DNA of 64,000 nt from Nocardiopsis gilva YIM 90087 (GCF_002263495.1 NZ_CP022753.1:1922001-1986000); one strand, 5' to 3'. Positions 45,823 to 54,385 are shown, counted from the stretch's first letter. The notes: generated by a model not told the origin, from the letters alone. Program-made: numbers and translations.

Positions 45823-47169
45823 TTGGCGCGCAAGGATCTCGAACGGACGTACCTGGGACACTCCCACCAGGAGCAGTTCGAGAGGAACATCGCCTACGCG
45901 CAGGCGTTGATCGTCGGGGGCCGAGCGCTGGATGGGCTGCGTTCCGCTGGTGCGAACTTCGGCGACCTGAGCGCTCCCCACCCGGAAGACCTGTACCGAG
46001 CCGCCTGGACTCAGGCGGTATCAGCGCTGGATCACTGGCTCCATCTCGAAGTGGTGGAGCATGCGGTGGCGATCGTCGCCGATCACACCCGGCGGCGCCC
46101 TCCGAAGCTCAACAAGATCCAGGTTCCATTCGATGTCGCGGAGCGCCTGCACAGCGATCCCGCTGATTCCTCGGGTGACGTGTTCCGCGATTTCATCACC
46201 AAGCACATCCAGCGCGACACCTACCAGCGCAGCGTGGGGATCGGCGAGGCCATCCGGCTGGTAACGACGCTTGAAGGCAATGACATCTGGCGTCGGGTCG
46301 GTGCCACGCTCGGTATGCGCGCCGACGAGGTCCGGAAGCGGCAGGACGACATCGTCGACCGGCGCAATCGCATCGCTCACCACGCCGACCTCGGCCCTGA
46401 TGGTCGCCGCTCTCCCATCTCGGCTGATGAGGCGGACGCGGCTGTCGAGTGGATCAATACGCTCGCCACCGCGTTGGCGCAGCGCTTCTTCCCGCTGGCG
46501 GGGATGCCGGTACGGGCGTCGACCGAGCCGGCGGGCACTGCTGAGGCATCGGCTGGAGCGTCGGCCGTAGCCTCGCGTCCTGTCGGTAGGCACGAGGTCA
46601 AGGCGTGGCTCGTGCGTGCGGGCCGGGGTGGCATCGATGCCGACTGGGCCTTGAAGAACGGTGTCGCGGTCGTCGGCTTTCACGAAATCGACGACCTTAC
46701 TGCGGCTGACACCCGAGACAAGGTCGAGAGGCACGTCCGGTCGAGTCTCCCGTCCGATGCCAAGGACGGACGGATCGAGAACTTCTCCCGGCAGCTGTGG
46801 GCCTTCCGCGGGCGGATCGAGGTCGGCGACCTCGTGGTGCTCCCTGTCGTAAAGCGCCAGCAGATCGCCATCGGCGAGGTCACCAGCGATTACTTCTTCC
46901 GTGAGGACAATAACCTCCGCCATCGGCACTTGCGCCAGGTCAACTGGATTCGGGAGGACATCTCGCGCAGTGCCATCCGGCAGGACCTGCTCAACACGCT
47001 TGGTGCGTTCATGACGGTGTGCAAGATCCACCAGAACGACGGTGCGTGGCGGATCGCCCGCCTTGCCGAGAACGGTGAAGACCCGGGCCCGCGCTCCGAG
47101 ACGATCCGAGCACCGGAAGACGCCGAGGAAGAGACGGACCCGGGCAAGGTCGCGCCTGAGGAGGAGTAG
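45823..47169 (+). CDS. HEPN-like domain fused to EVE/PUA-like (Mrr-N type) domain
   Basis: 448 aa. The TTG start follows GAAGGAACGG. Residues about 50-230 are helical and end with RRNRIAHHAD, containing R181-x4-H186, the R-x4-6-H active-site pattern of HEPN RNases. An Ala/Ser-rich linker follows. Residues about 255-420 resemble the PUA/EVE-like domain found at the N-terminus of Mrr-type enzymes: VKAWLVRAGRGGIDADWAL, WAFRGRIEVGDLVVLPVVKR, QIAIGEVTSDYFF, HLRQVNWIREDISR and LLNTLGAFMTVCKI. Such domains bind modified bases. The tail is acidic. A plausible reading is a sensor of modified DNA or RNA that unleashes a HEPN ribonuclease. It is divergent from the kinase gene. Confidence 0.75.
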   Translation: MARKDLERTYLGHSHQEQFERNIAYAQALIVGGRALDGLRSAGANFGDLSAPHPEDLYRAAWTQAVSALDHWLHLEVVEHAVAIVADHTRRRPPKLNKIQVPFDVAERLHSDPADSSGDVFRDFITKHIQRDTYQRSVGIGEAIRLVTTLEGNDIWRRVGATLGMRADEVRKRQDDIVDRRNRIAHHADLGPDGRRSPISADEADAAVEWINTLATALAQRFFPLAGMPVRASTEPAGTAEASAGASAVASRPVGRHEVKAWLVRAGRGGIDADWALKNGVAVVGFHEIDDLTAADTRDKVERHVRSSLPSDAKDGRIENFSRQLWAFRGRIEVGDLVVLPVVKRQQIAIGEVTSDYFFREDNNLRHRHLRQVNWIREDISRSAIRQDLLNTLGAFMTVCKIHQNDGAWRIARLAENGEDPGPRSETIRAPEDAEEETDPGKVAPEEE

Positions 47170-47207
47170 GGGATTCAGGGGAGCGTGTCGGTGGGCGGCG
47201 GGGAACT

Positions 47208-47459
47208 CTAGAGCTGCCCACCTTGGGTAGCGGTGAGGAAGGCGGCCCACTCCCCGCTTGGGAAGGCAAGATGCCCCTTCGTGGGATGTTTGGAGTCGCG
47301 GAGCGCGGCGCCGTGGGCGAGGTTGGCCACCTCAACACAGTTCACGCCTTGTCCGCTGTGGCTGCTCTTCCGGAAGTCGGAGGGGATGTGAGCTACTTCG
47401 ACACATGCTTGGCCTTGTGCGCTGTAGCTGCTCTTCCAGAATCTAAGCATCTCGGTCAT
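47208..47459 (-). CDS. DUF397 protein with two DUF397 units
   Basis: 83 aa. The pattern WKSSYSAQGQACVEVAHI is followed by a second unit FRKSSHSGQGVNCVEVANL...ALRDSKHP, then FPSGEWAAFL, so the first unit is a partial duplication. DUF397 proteins in streptomycetes pair with XRE/DUF5753 regulators and behave as small antitoxin- or modulator-like partners. The start overlaps the stop of the XRE gene (ATGA), which confirms the pair. Confidence 0.9.
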   Translation of the reverse strand: MTEMLRFWKSSYSAQGQACVEVAHIPSDFRKSSHSGQGVNCVEVANLAHGAALRDSKHPTKGHLAFPSGEWAAFLTATQGGQL

Positions 47460-48313
47460 TGGTTGCCTTCAAACGACAGCAGGATTTGATCGATGAACTT
47501 GACGGAGAGGGCGGTGGACAGAGCCACTCCCTGGACATTGCTGAACGCCAAGGTATACCGCTCTAGCTCATCGGGCTGTTCCAGGAACAGGCTGTCTGTT
47601 GCGGTCTCCACGTGCACGATCGGCTGATCCTTCGAGCCGGGGAATTCCAGGATTCTGAACGGGCCAGCGAGGGCAAGATGGGCTCCTGCCTCGTAGGGCA
47701 GAACCTGCATGTCGATGTGGTGGCGAAGTGCGAGGTGCTTGAGGTGGGTTAGCTGCTCGCGCATTACATCAGGGCCGCCGATCAGGCGGCGTAGGGCACC
47801 CTCGTCGATGACGGCAAGCACATGTGGCGGCTTGATCCGGTTGAAGATCTCCCTGCGGGCCATCCGAGCTTCGACGCGGCGCGCGACGTCGTCCTCGGGC
47901 ATGGCGCGTCCGGCCCGAAAGACCGCGGCCGCGTAGTCGGGGGTCTGGAACAGGCCGGGGATGGTGAGTCCTTCGAAGGTGCGGATCATGCAGGCCTCGG
48001 CCTCCCAGTCGGGAAGGGCGCGGTCGCCGAATACGTCCCGGTACTTCGACCACCAGCCGCGTTCCTTGGATTGGCGGGCATGCTCGTGCATGGCCTCCCG
48101 CGTCTGCTGGTCGACCTTGTACAGGTCGGCCAGTGCGTCCAGGTCGGTGTGGCGTAGGCGGCGGGCATCGGCGGTTTCGATGCGGCCGATGGTCGCACGG
48201 GGGACCCCCGATGCCTGAGAGGCGGCCTCTAGGGTCATCCCGGCGTCCTCGCGGAACCGGCGAAGGGCGTGGCCCAGGCGACGGCGTCGGATGTTGGGGC
48301 TGTGAGCTTCCAT
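47456..48313 (-). CDS. XRE-family regulator with DUF5753 domain
   Basis: 285 aa. The N-terminal helix-turn-helix is RRRRLGHALRRFREDAGMTLEAASQASGVPRATIGRIE, followed by the DUF5753 sensor region (EGLTIPGLFQTPDYAAAVFRAG, VLAVIDEGALRRLIG, LEFPGSKDQPIVHVET). This is one of the large actinomycete family of paired regulators, of which BldB- and WhiJ-associated proteins are known examples. The ATG follows GAGGGG. It is divergent from the HATPase gene across a region with direct repeats and coupled to DUF397. The usual triad XRE + DUF397 + HATPase is complete here. Confidence 0.93.
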   Translation of the reverse strand: MEAHSPNIRRRRLGHALRRFREDAGMTLEAASQASGVPRATIGRIETADARRLRHTDLDALADLYKVDQQTREAMHEHARQSKERGWWSKYRDVFGDRALPDWEAEACMIRTFEGLTIPGLFQTPDYAAAVFRAGRAMPEDDVARRVEARMARREIFNRIKPPHVLAVIDEGALRRLIGGPDVMREQLTHLKHLALRHHIDMQVLPYEAGAHLALAGPFRILEFPGSKDQPIVHVETATDSLFLEQPDELERYTLAFSNVQGVALSTALSVKFIDQILLSFEGNQ

Positions 48314-48335
48314 GGGGGACCCCTCGCAGAAGGTA

Positions 48336-48384
48336 ATGGGAATCTCAATATTTAGCTTGACTGATGGGAATCTGAGTTTAGCCT
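48336..48384. promoter_or_regulatory. Direct repeats and putative promoter between XRE and HATPase genes
   Basis: ATGGGAATCT occurs at 48336-48345 and again at 48364-48373, each followed by TTTAGC-like sequence, 28 bp apart. TTGACT (48357-48362) and TAGCCT (48379-48384), 16 bp apart, form a plausible plus-strand promoter overlapped by the repeats. The repeats are candidate binding sites for the XRE regulator. Confidence 0.5.
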
Positions 48385-48525
48385 AGGAGTAGTCAGACAG
48401 CTACAGCTCACAGTGTTGGGCTGAACGCTACGGCGCGCCCGCCGTTCATGCTCCCGAAACGGGCCGATTCGCGGACGTCGCCTCCCCTCTCTGTCCGCCC
48501 GCGACCTGTTCACTCAGGAGCACGC

Positions 48526-49083
48526 ATGTCTGTCCTGACCCCCGTACCCCCGATGCCTGAGGTGACGATCCCGCTCAACCTGCTCATCCCGCACGGCTAC
48601 GAGCACTACTTCAACCGCAGCACCGACCACCCCCACTTCACCCGTCGCTCATTCGAGTTCCGCGGCGAGACAGTTCTCATGCCGCTGGTTCACGCCTACC
48701 TGACCACCTGCGCTGCGGCCGGCAGCCCCGAGTACCGTTACCTCTTCGACCTACTCGGCACGGAATTGGCCAGCAACGCCATCAAGCACACGCGCTCTGG
48801 TCTGCCGGGTTACACCTACACGCTCAAGGTGGTGCGCTCGGTCACCGGCCTCACCCTGATCTGCACCGACTGGGGCAGCATCGACCGGCGTGACTCCGCT
48901 CAGGAGCGGCGTCCCCTGAGCCCCACCGACCCGGATGAACTCCTCACCTCCGAATCCGGCCGTGGGCTTGCGCTGGTCGACCGCCTGTCCACTGAGTGGG
49001 GTGACAACGGACAACCCGCCTTCCGCAGGGTCTGGTTCCGCCTGGACTATGACCTCACCAAAAGCGCCTGGCCAACGGCCTGA
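48526..49083 (+). CDS. HATPase_c ATP-binding protein (RsbW-like)
   Basis: 185 aa. The start at 48526 (MSVLTPVPPMPEV) follows AGGAGCACGC; an upstream in-frame extension from 48448 lacks coding character. The GHKL fold is visible: N-box LLGTELASNAIKHTRSG, a D box in LICTDWGS, and G-box ESGRGLALVDRLS. There is no histidine phosphorylation or sensor domain, so it acts like an anti-sigma-factor kinase or modulator. It forms the usual actinomycete trio with the divergent XRE and DUF397 genes. Confidence 0.9.
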   Translation: MSVLTPVPPMPEVTIPLNLLIPHGYEHYFNRSTDHPHFTRRSFEFRGETVLMPLVHAYLTTCAAAGSPEYRYLFDLLGTELASNAIKHTRSGLPGYTYTLKVVRSVTGLTLICTDWGSIDRRDSAQERRPLSPTDPDELLTSESGRGLALVDRLSTEWGDNGQPAFRRVWFRLDYDLTKSAWPTA

Positions 49084-49142
49084 GCGTGAGGTACGGCACG
49101 GCCCCCAGGGTGCAGATGCGCGTCCCGTTGTCAGCACCCTGT

Positions 49143-49158
49143 TAGAACATTTGTTCTA
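49143..49158. promoter_or_regulatory. LexA/SOS-box-like palindrome upstream of DprA-PRTase
   Basis: TAGAACATTTGTTCTA is a perfect palindrome containing the Gram-positive SOS core GAAC-N4-GTTC. It lies in the 210-bp gap before the dprA-like gene, 135 bp from the chosen ATG and 49 bp from an in-frame upstream ATG (49207) that has a strong Shine-Dalgarno. Confidence 0.6.
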
Positions 49159-49293
49159 TCGCGAGGCTCGGCATATCGGACGCGAGGCGGAGGAAAGGAG
49201 GCGGCGATGTGGGCAGGGTCGCCACGGACACGCTCACTGTGTGGGGAAGCGGCACAGGTCAGAGGCTGTAACGAACCCTCTAGTCTGGGGTCC

Positions 49294-50214
49294 ATGCCGC
49301 AAGACGACGAACGAGCCGCGCTCATCGCTCTGCTGCGCATGGGATCGGGCTGGGCGAAGATCGCCGACTCCGTCGTCGACTTCGGGAGCGCCAGGAGCGT
49401 CCTGGAGGACAGGCTCGCGCACGAGGAGACTCTCTTCTCACCAGTGTCCGACCGCCTCTCGGAGCTGATTGACGAGTCTCGTCACCTGCTGGATGACTGG
49501 TCCGCGCGGGGCATGGACGTCCTCGCTTTCTGGGAGGACGGCTACCCCCCACAACTCCGTGAGATCCACGAGATGCCGCCCGTCGTCTTCACCCGCGGTG
49601 AGCACGCCGACGACCGCCGAGCCATCGCGGTCGTCGGCTCCCGGTCGGCGTCACCCCGAGGCCAGGAGATCGCCGGGAACATCGCCGAACGCCTGGTGTC
49701 GGAGAAGGTGACCGTCGTCAGCGGTCTCGCAGTCGGAATCGATGCGGCCGCCCACACCACTGCATTGCGAGCCGGGGGTCGCACCGTCGCCGTTGTCGGA
49801 ACCGGTATTGACCGCTACTACCCGAAGGACAACCGCACTCTGCAGGACGAGATCGCCGACCGCGGCATGCTCCTGAGCCAGTTTCTGCCGGGATCTCCAC
49901 CGACACGACGGACCTTTCCCATGCGTAACGCTGTCATGAGCGGATACGCAGCCGCCACCATCGTGGTCGAAGCCGGCGAACACAGCGGTGCCAGGATCCA
50001 GGCCCGCTACGCGCTGAAGCACGGCAGACAGGTCATCTTCACCAAAGAGTTGCTGGCCAACGAATGGGCTCGGGAATTCCAGAGCCGACCGGGTGTGCAC
50101 GTCGTCGCCAGCATGGATGAATTGATGGAGGTCGTCCGCGAGGTGTTCGCCGTGAACGAGTCACCGCTGGGACCGTTCGCTGAGTGGATGGAGCCGGAGG
50201 GGCCGGTCTGGTGA
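49294..50214 (+). CDS. DprA/Smf-like Rossmann protein
   Basis: 306 aa. It has an N-terminal helical domain, then the DprA Rossmann fold: AIAVVGSRSASPRGQE, VTVVSGLAVGIDAAAHTTALRAGGRT, VVGTGIDRYYPKDN, FPMRNAVMSG and EAGEHSGARIQARYAL. Start choice: the in-frame ATG at 49207 has a perfect AAAGGAGG, but the 29 codons between have only about 57% GC3 and many rare codons, and a TAGTCT -10-like box sits 7 nt before ATG 49294, so leaderless initiation at 49294 is preferred. The C-terminal winged helix of competence DprA is absent. The TGA overlaps the PRTase GTG. With the SOS-like box this looks like a DNA-damage-linked defence version of DprA rather than transformation machinery. Confidence 0.87.
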   Translation: MPQDDERAALIALLRMGSGWAKIADSVVDFGSARSVLEDRLAHEETLFSPVSDRLSELIDESRHLLDDWSARGMDVLAFWEDGYPPQLREIHEMPPVVFTRGEHADDRRAIAVVGSRSASPRGQEIAGNIAERLVSEKVTVVSGLAVGIDAAAHTTALRAGGRTVAVVGTGIDRYYPKDNRTLQDEIADRGMLLSQFLPGSPPTRRTFPMRNAVMSGYAAATIVVEAGEHSGARIQARYALKHGRQVIFTKELLANEWAREFQSRPGVHVVASMDELMEVVREVFAVNESPLGPFAEWMEPEGPVW

Positions 50215-50987
50215 CGTCGGGTGAGCTGCGTCGTGTCCGCGCGAATGTTGTACTCCAGACCAACTACCTGCACGCCGTACCGCGCCAAGGCGCGGGCATC
50301 TGCACGGTCTGCTACGGCGCGATCGATCCCCAGTACACGCGCTGCTTCAAGTGCAAGAGCACGGATAGCGCCGCCAGGGGCAACGTCGCCGACCTCGTCG
50401 TGCCAATCACCTACCGGATTGATGGCCAGCACGCTCACGACCTGCGGTGGTACAAGAAGACCGACGTGTCGGGGACGGAAGCCCATCGGCGTCGCCTGGC
50501 CGCCCTCTTCTGGTATTTCCGGGACCACCACATCGCGTGCGTCAAGGCGGCAGCGGGTCTGTCCTCCTTCTCGCACGTCTGCTTCGTGCCGAGCACGAAG
50601 ACACCGGAGCACACACACCCGCTGCAGGAGCTGCTTGCGCCAGCGGTCAGTACGCTCTGCCGGATCGACCTGGCAGTGAACACAGACGTCGATTCTGAGT
50701 CGCGCGAGTTCCACAAGGACTGGTTCAAGCTGGACCGGATCCCTGAGGGGAGGCGGCCCGAGGCCGACGTTGCGCTGATCGACGACACCTGGGTCACCGG
50801 CTCCCGGGCGCAGTCGGCGGCGTACCGTCTGAAGCGGGCAGGGGCGCGCACGGTTGTGGTTCTGGTACTTGCTCGCCAGCTAGATTCCGCATACGCGCAC
50901 ACCAAGCGGATTCTCGGACCCATCCGGGATAGCACATACGACCTCGACGACTGTGCTGTGCACGATCAGAGACGCCGGACGGGGTAG
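50211..50987 (+). CDS. Zinc-ribbon phosphoribosyltransferase-like protein (ComF type)
   Basis: 258 aa. The GTG start overlaps the DprA stop (GTGA). A zinc ribbon (CTVCYGAIDPQYTRCFKC) is near residue 30, and the PRPP-binding loop of type I phosphoribosyltransferases is VALIDDTWVTGSRAQSAA near 187-204, followed by AGARTVVVLVLAR. The layout recalls ComF, the competence PRTase-like protein, but the middle is longer. The substrate is unknown. Tight coupling means DprA and this protein act together, perhaps making or using a nucleotide signal or handling ssDNA. It converges on the HerA gene. Confidence 0.85.
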   Translation: MTSGELRRVRANVVLQTNYLHAVPRQGAGICTVCYGAIDPQYTRCFKCKSTDSAARGNVADLVVPITYRIDGQHAHDLRWYKKTDVSGTEAHRRRLAALFWYFRDHHIACVKAAAGLSSFSHVCFVPSTKTPEHTHPLQELLAPAVSTLCRIDLAVNTDVDSESREFHKDWFKLDRIPEGRRPEADVALIDDTWVTGSRAQSAAYRLKRAGARTVVVLVLARQLDSAYAHTKRILGPIRDSTYDLDDCAVHDQRRRTG

Positions 50988-51060
50988 GTGAATCGGCGCG
51001 CTGAGACAGTTCCAGCGCTTGGTGCGACTGGGCCTGAGGCGCCGACGATTCCGCCAGAAC

Positions 51061-53229
51061 TCAGCCCAGCAGCTTGACCCACACCGTCCTTCGGCCGGGG
51101 TACGACTTGCTGGGGCGAGCATGACTGGACCAGGCCTCGTTCTCTTCGCCGAGGATCTCGGTCAGCGCCCTCTTGACCAGCTTGTGCTCGTGCACCCATG
51201 TGGGCAGGTCGTCGCTGAGTGAGGAGGGAAGCTCCTCAGCCACCATCTGCCCGATGCCACCCCAGGGGATGCTGTGCTTGCGTAGGTCACGTTGAAAGTC
51301 GTCACGGCGGCTCAGACCCTGGATCGCGGCGCGTATGTGTGTTTCCACGGCGTCCACGGGAACGTCTCGGGCACTCCCAACTGTCGGGCTGGTCCTGGGC
51401 TCCAGCTCATCGTCAGCCCCGGAAGGGACCGCCGCGCCGGCCTTGGCGATGGATGCGTTGAGTTCTTCCTCCAAGTGGACGCGCAGACGGGTGGCATAGA
51501 CGTTCACCGCCGGGCGCGCGTAGTCCGGGTCGGCGACCTGGTGGGCGGCTTCGAAGGACAGGACCCGAAGCGGGATGGGGTAGGGGCGTTCGCCGGCGCT
51601 GGACCAGAAGATGCCGTGGCCGGGGATCGGCTCGTTGAGCAGGGAGGACAGGAGGTCGTCGGAGAAGTGGGAGTTCGCCTGGCGCAGTACGCGCAGGTCC
51701 TTCTCCGCGAGCAGGTGGAAGACGAACCAGTTGTCGCCCTGGGAGAGGAGGTCGGAGGTGATCGATCCCGGTTGCTGCGTGATGAGCACGGCGCCGAGGT
51801 CGTACTTGCGGCCCTCCTTCACCCACGACACGAACGGCCCTTCGGACTGCGGCCCCGCGGAGGACAGCATCGACTGGGCCTCCTCGACCACCGCGATCGT
51901 CGGGATGGTGCGGGAGTCGCGCCGGGTGAACTGCTCCTGGTTGTGCTCGAACAGGTCCTCCAACAGCACGCCCGCGAGGGCCAGCCCCTGCGGGCCGCGC
52001 ATCCGCGAGATGTCGACGACGCACAGCTTGCCCTCGCTCAGCGCGGCCTTCAGTGCCTGCAGCAGGCGGCTGGAGGGGTCGTGCAGGGTGCCGACGATGC
52101 GCGCCATGTTGGAGCGGGCCGCGATGGCCTCGTAGTCCTGGCCGTTCTCCAGCCGCAGTACGTCGTAGAAGACCTGGAGATCAGCGGCGTTGCCGTCCTT
52201 GTACACGGCGTTGACCAGGCGTGCCCAGCGCTCGTCCCGCTTGAGCTGGCGCAGCTTCACGATGTTCTGCTGGTCTTGGCGCTCGGGCGGGATGACCAGG
52301 GCGACGACTCTGCTGGGCGGCAGCTCTCGGATGTCGAGCTTCACGGTGTCGACGGTGACGAACGAGCCGTAGAAGTCGGAGGGCGGTTCCTTGTCGGTGA
52401 AGATCGCGATCCGGTCGGCGAGTTCGGGGACGTCACACAGGCCGGGGCGGCCTTTGTCGTCCGGCCAGTAGTACTCGCCGTCGGGGTCGAAGATGACGGT
52501 GCCCACGGGGACCTGGCGGTTGCCTCGCTTTTCAACGACGGGCACCTGCTCGCCTCCGTAGAGGTTGGCGAAGAGCAGTTTGACCAGGTTGGACTTGCCG
52601 AACCCGGCACGTGCGAACACGAACGAGCGACGGCTCACCAGCTGCCGGATGTCGAATCGGGCTGCGACAGTGGGTTTGCGGATCTCCAAGCGGGGATCTC
52701 CGTTGGCCCGAGGGTCGCCCGCCGCGTAGACGAACTCACCGAAGGCGAGGAAGCCGAGCTCGGCCGTCGTCGCTGGATCGGCGGTGGCGCCCGCGACGTG
52801 CTGGAGCATCTGATCGGAGAGGAAGGCCACCTTGGCCCCGACATGCGGGAGCCGACGATGCGAGGGAACGAAGATCGGCGGCTGTCCCGGTGCCTTCTGC
52901 CGGAGGACGCCCAGGATGCGGATGTCCACGCGGTACTTGAGGTACTGGTCGCGCAGATTCTCCGGGATCGGCCGATCCTCCCGCTGCTGCCGGATCGCAT
53001 AGTCCTCGCCGATGGGGGACACGAGACGGCCGTGCGCTGACAGCGTGGTGATCCTGCCCAGCACCGCCTCGGAGTCGTGCTCCAGACCAACCAGAACGAA
53101 CTGCCCGTGCATGGGGGACGACTGGAAATCGCTTCGATACGGCAGGACCAGATCGGCGTGGAACTCCAGGCCACCGGAGGAGAATCCGAGAAAGGTGCCG
53201 ACGACGGTGGCGGACTCGAACAGGCTCAT
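51061..53229 (-). CDS. herA: HerA-like hexameric DNA translocase/helicase
   Basis: 722 aa. An N-terminal HAS-barrel-like region (GRITTLSAHGRLVSPIGED) is followed by the FtsK/HerA ATPase with Walker A FVFARAGFGKSNLVKLLFANL near 210, IFDPDGEYYW, Walker B TIAVVEEAQSML near 445, and ALITQQPGSITSDLLSQGDNWFVFHL. The C-terminal 130 residues are helical and lineage-specific. HerA works with NurA as a DNA-end-resecting translocase-nuclease in archaea, and as a phage-defence pair with various nucleases in bacteria. The ATG overlaps the end of the nurA reading frame (ATGA), so the genes are coupled. Confidence 0.9.
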   Translation of the reverse strand: MSLFESATVVGTFLGFSSGGLEFHADLVLPYRSDFQSSPMHGQFVLVGLEHDSEAVLGRITTLSAHGRLVSPIGEDYAIRQQREDRPIPENLRDQYLKYRVDIRILGVLRQKAPGQPPIFVPSHRRLPHVGAKVAFLSDQMLQHVAGATADPATTAELGFLAFGEFVYAAGDPRANGDPRLEIRKPTVAARFDIRQLVSRRSFVFARAGFGKSNLVKLLFANLYGGEQVPVVEKRGNRQVPVGTVIFDPDGEYYWPDDKGRPGLCDVPELADRIAIFTDKEPPSDFYGSFVTVDTVKLDIRELPPSRVVALVIPPERQDQQNIVKLRQLKRDERWARLVNAVYKDGNAADLQVFYDVLRLENGQDYEAIAARSNMARIVGTLHDPSSRLLQALKAALSEGKLCVVDISRMRGPQGLALAGVLLEDLFEHNQEQFTRRDSRTIPTIAVVEEAQSMLSSAGPQSEGPFVSWVKEGRKYDLGAVLITQQPGSITSDLLSQGDNWFVFHLLAEKDLRVLRQANSHFSDDLLSSLLNEPIPGHGIFWSSAGERPYPIPLRVLSFEAAHQVADPDYARPAVNVYATRLRVHLEEELNASIAKAGAAVPSGADDELEPRTSPTVGSARDVPVDAVETHIRAAIQGLSRRDDFQRDLRKHSIPWGGIGQMVAEELPSSLSDDLPTWVHEHKLVKRALTEILGEENEAWSSHARPSKSYPGRRTVWVKLLG

Positions 53230-54364
53230 CGGTACCTCCGGGCGGCGACGTCGGACACGTGCAGCTTGTTGAACGCGTCGAAGAGATGGCGCCGCTCCTC
53301 AGGGATCTGGCCGCGCACCGCGTCCTCCAGAGGGTGTCCTGCAGGATCTGCAGGTCGAAGTCGGTGACCTGGGCGTGGTGATCGGCCTCCTGGAGGCACA
53401 GCGGGTAGTACGGCACGGGAAAGCCCGCCTGAGCGTCGTGCAGCAGGCAACCGAACACCTCTTGGGCGCGCTCGCGTTGGGAATGGAGCAGGTCGACCGT
53501 CCACACCGGGTCGCCCGACTCCCGCCCGAATCTCACGAGGTGCATCGCGCCCATGTTGTAACTCGGCTCTGCCACGCGAGCGGGGGCGTCCGGGGCGTCG
53601 GGTGGCCGGATGTAGTCGGCGCGCTGGTAGACGGCGCGCTGGAGCTTGTAGGGAACGGCTGCAAAATACGGATGCCCTCTCGGGAAGAGACCCGCGATGG
53701 ACATGGCGAGCCGATAGCGCTCTACGACCTCGCTCCGCTTGGCGATTCCGACCAGAAAAATGTCCCGTTTCCAACGCTTTTTCGCGATGGTGATGGACTC
53801 CTGTATCCGCTCGTACATCGCGTGGAAGAGGTTCCCGGCGAAGACCCTGGACCTCAGGAGGCCATCGCGCACGATCAGGGTGTTCGTTCCCCAGTTGCGG
53901 TCGCGGATGAGGAAGTAGAGCACCGCCCATTCGCACAGGTCACGAAAGACCATTGGCCACCGCGCGAAGGACGGTTCTGGTGGGATCATCGGGCTCAGCT
54001 CGGCGAGCGAGGAGACGCCGAGGTCGCGCATGAGATAGCCGAGAGCGCTGTTCGGGTCGTCGAGGTGTCTCCGCCCGAGGGCGACGGTGTCGGTGGTCGG
54101 AGACACCACATCGGTGAACATGGCGACGCCGTGGCTGTCGACGATCTGCACGACCTGCAGGGTGAACGGGTTGAATTCCAACCGGTTGTCGCCGCCGTCG
54201 GAAGCGACGAGCGAAACCGCGCTCGTGTGACGCGGTTGGATCGGCCTGACTTCTCCCCTGAGGACTTCGACGTCGTCAAGCACGCCGTCGAGGAGTCGTG
54301 AATCTCTCGCTGTCGTTTCCCGGACCAGCTGTTGGATCGAGGGGATGCCGTCGGGGTCGAACAC
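53226..54364 (-). CDS. nurA: NurA-family nuclease with apparent 1-nt frameshift near the 3' end
   Basis: About 379 aa if the frame is restored. The GTG start at 54364 lies behind GGAG. NurA features: VSLVASDGGDN (first metal Asp), NTLIVRDGLLRSRVF (second acidic motif) and FLVGIAKRSEVVERYRLAM. The frame is good through VTDFDLQILQDTL (about 53325); after that the coding character moves to another frame, LEDAVRGQIPEERRHLFDAF...VAARRYR, ending exactly in an ATGA overlap with herA. The opened frame instead runs 490 bp into herA with poor sequence. A missing single base in the CCCTC run would explain this. No slippery heptamer is visible, so a sequencing error or a recent mutation is likelier than programmed shifting. 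Confidence 0.82.
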
Positions 54365-54385
54365 TCACGCTCCTGCTAAATCGCC

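Noticed and set aside
49207-49293. Upstream in-frame start for the DprA-like gene with strong Shine-Dalgarno
   Set aside because: The 29 codons have low GC3 (about 57%) and rare codons, unlike the rest of the gene. Kept only as an alternative.
52736-53225. Extension of the NurA frame into herA
   Set aside because: The sequence after about 53325 in this frame is Ser/Arg/Pro-rich and overlaps herA by 490 bp; the coding signal moves to the frame ending at 53226.
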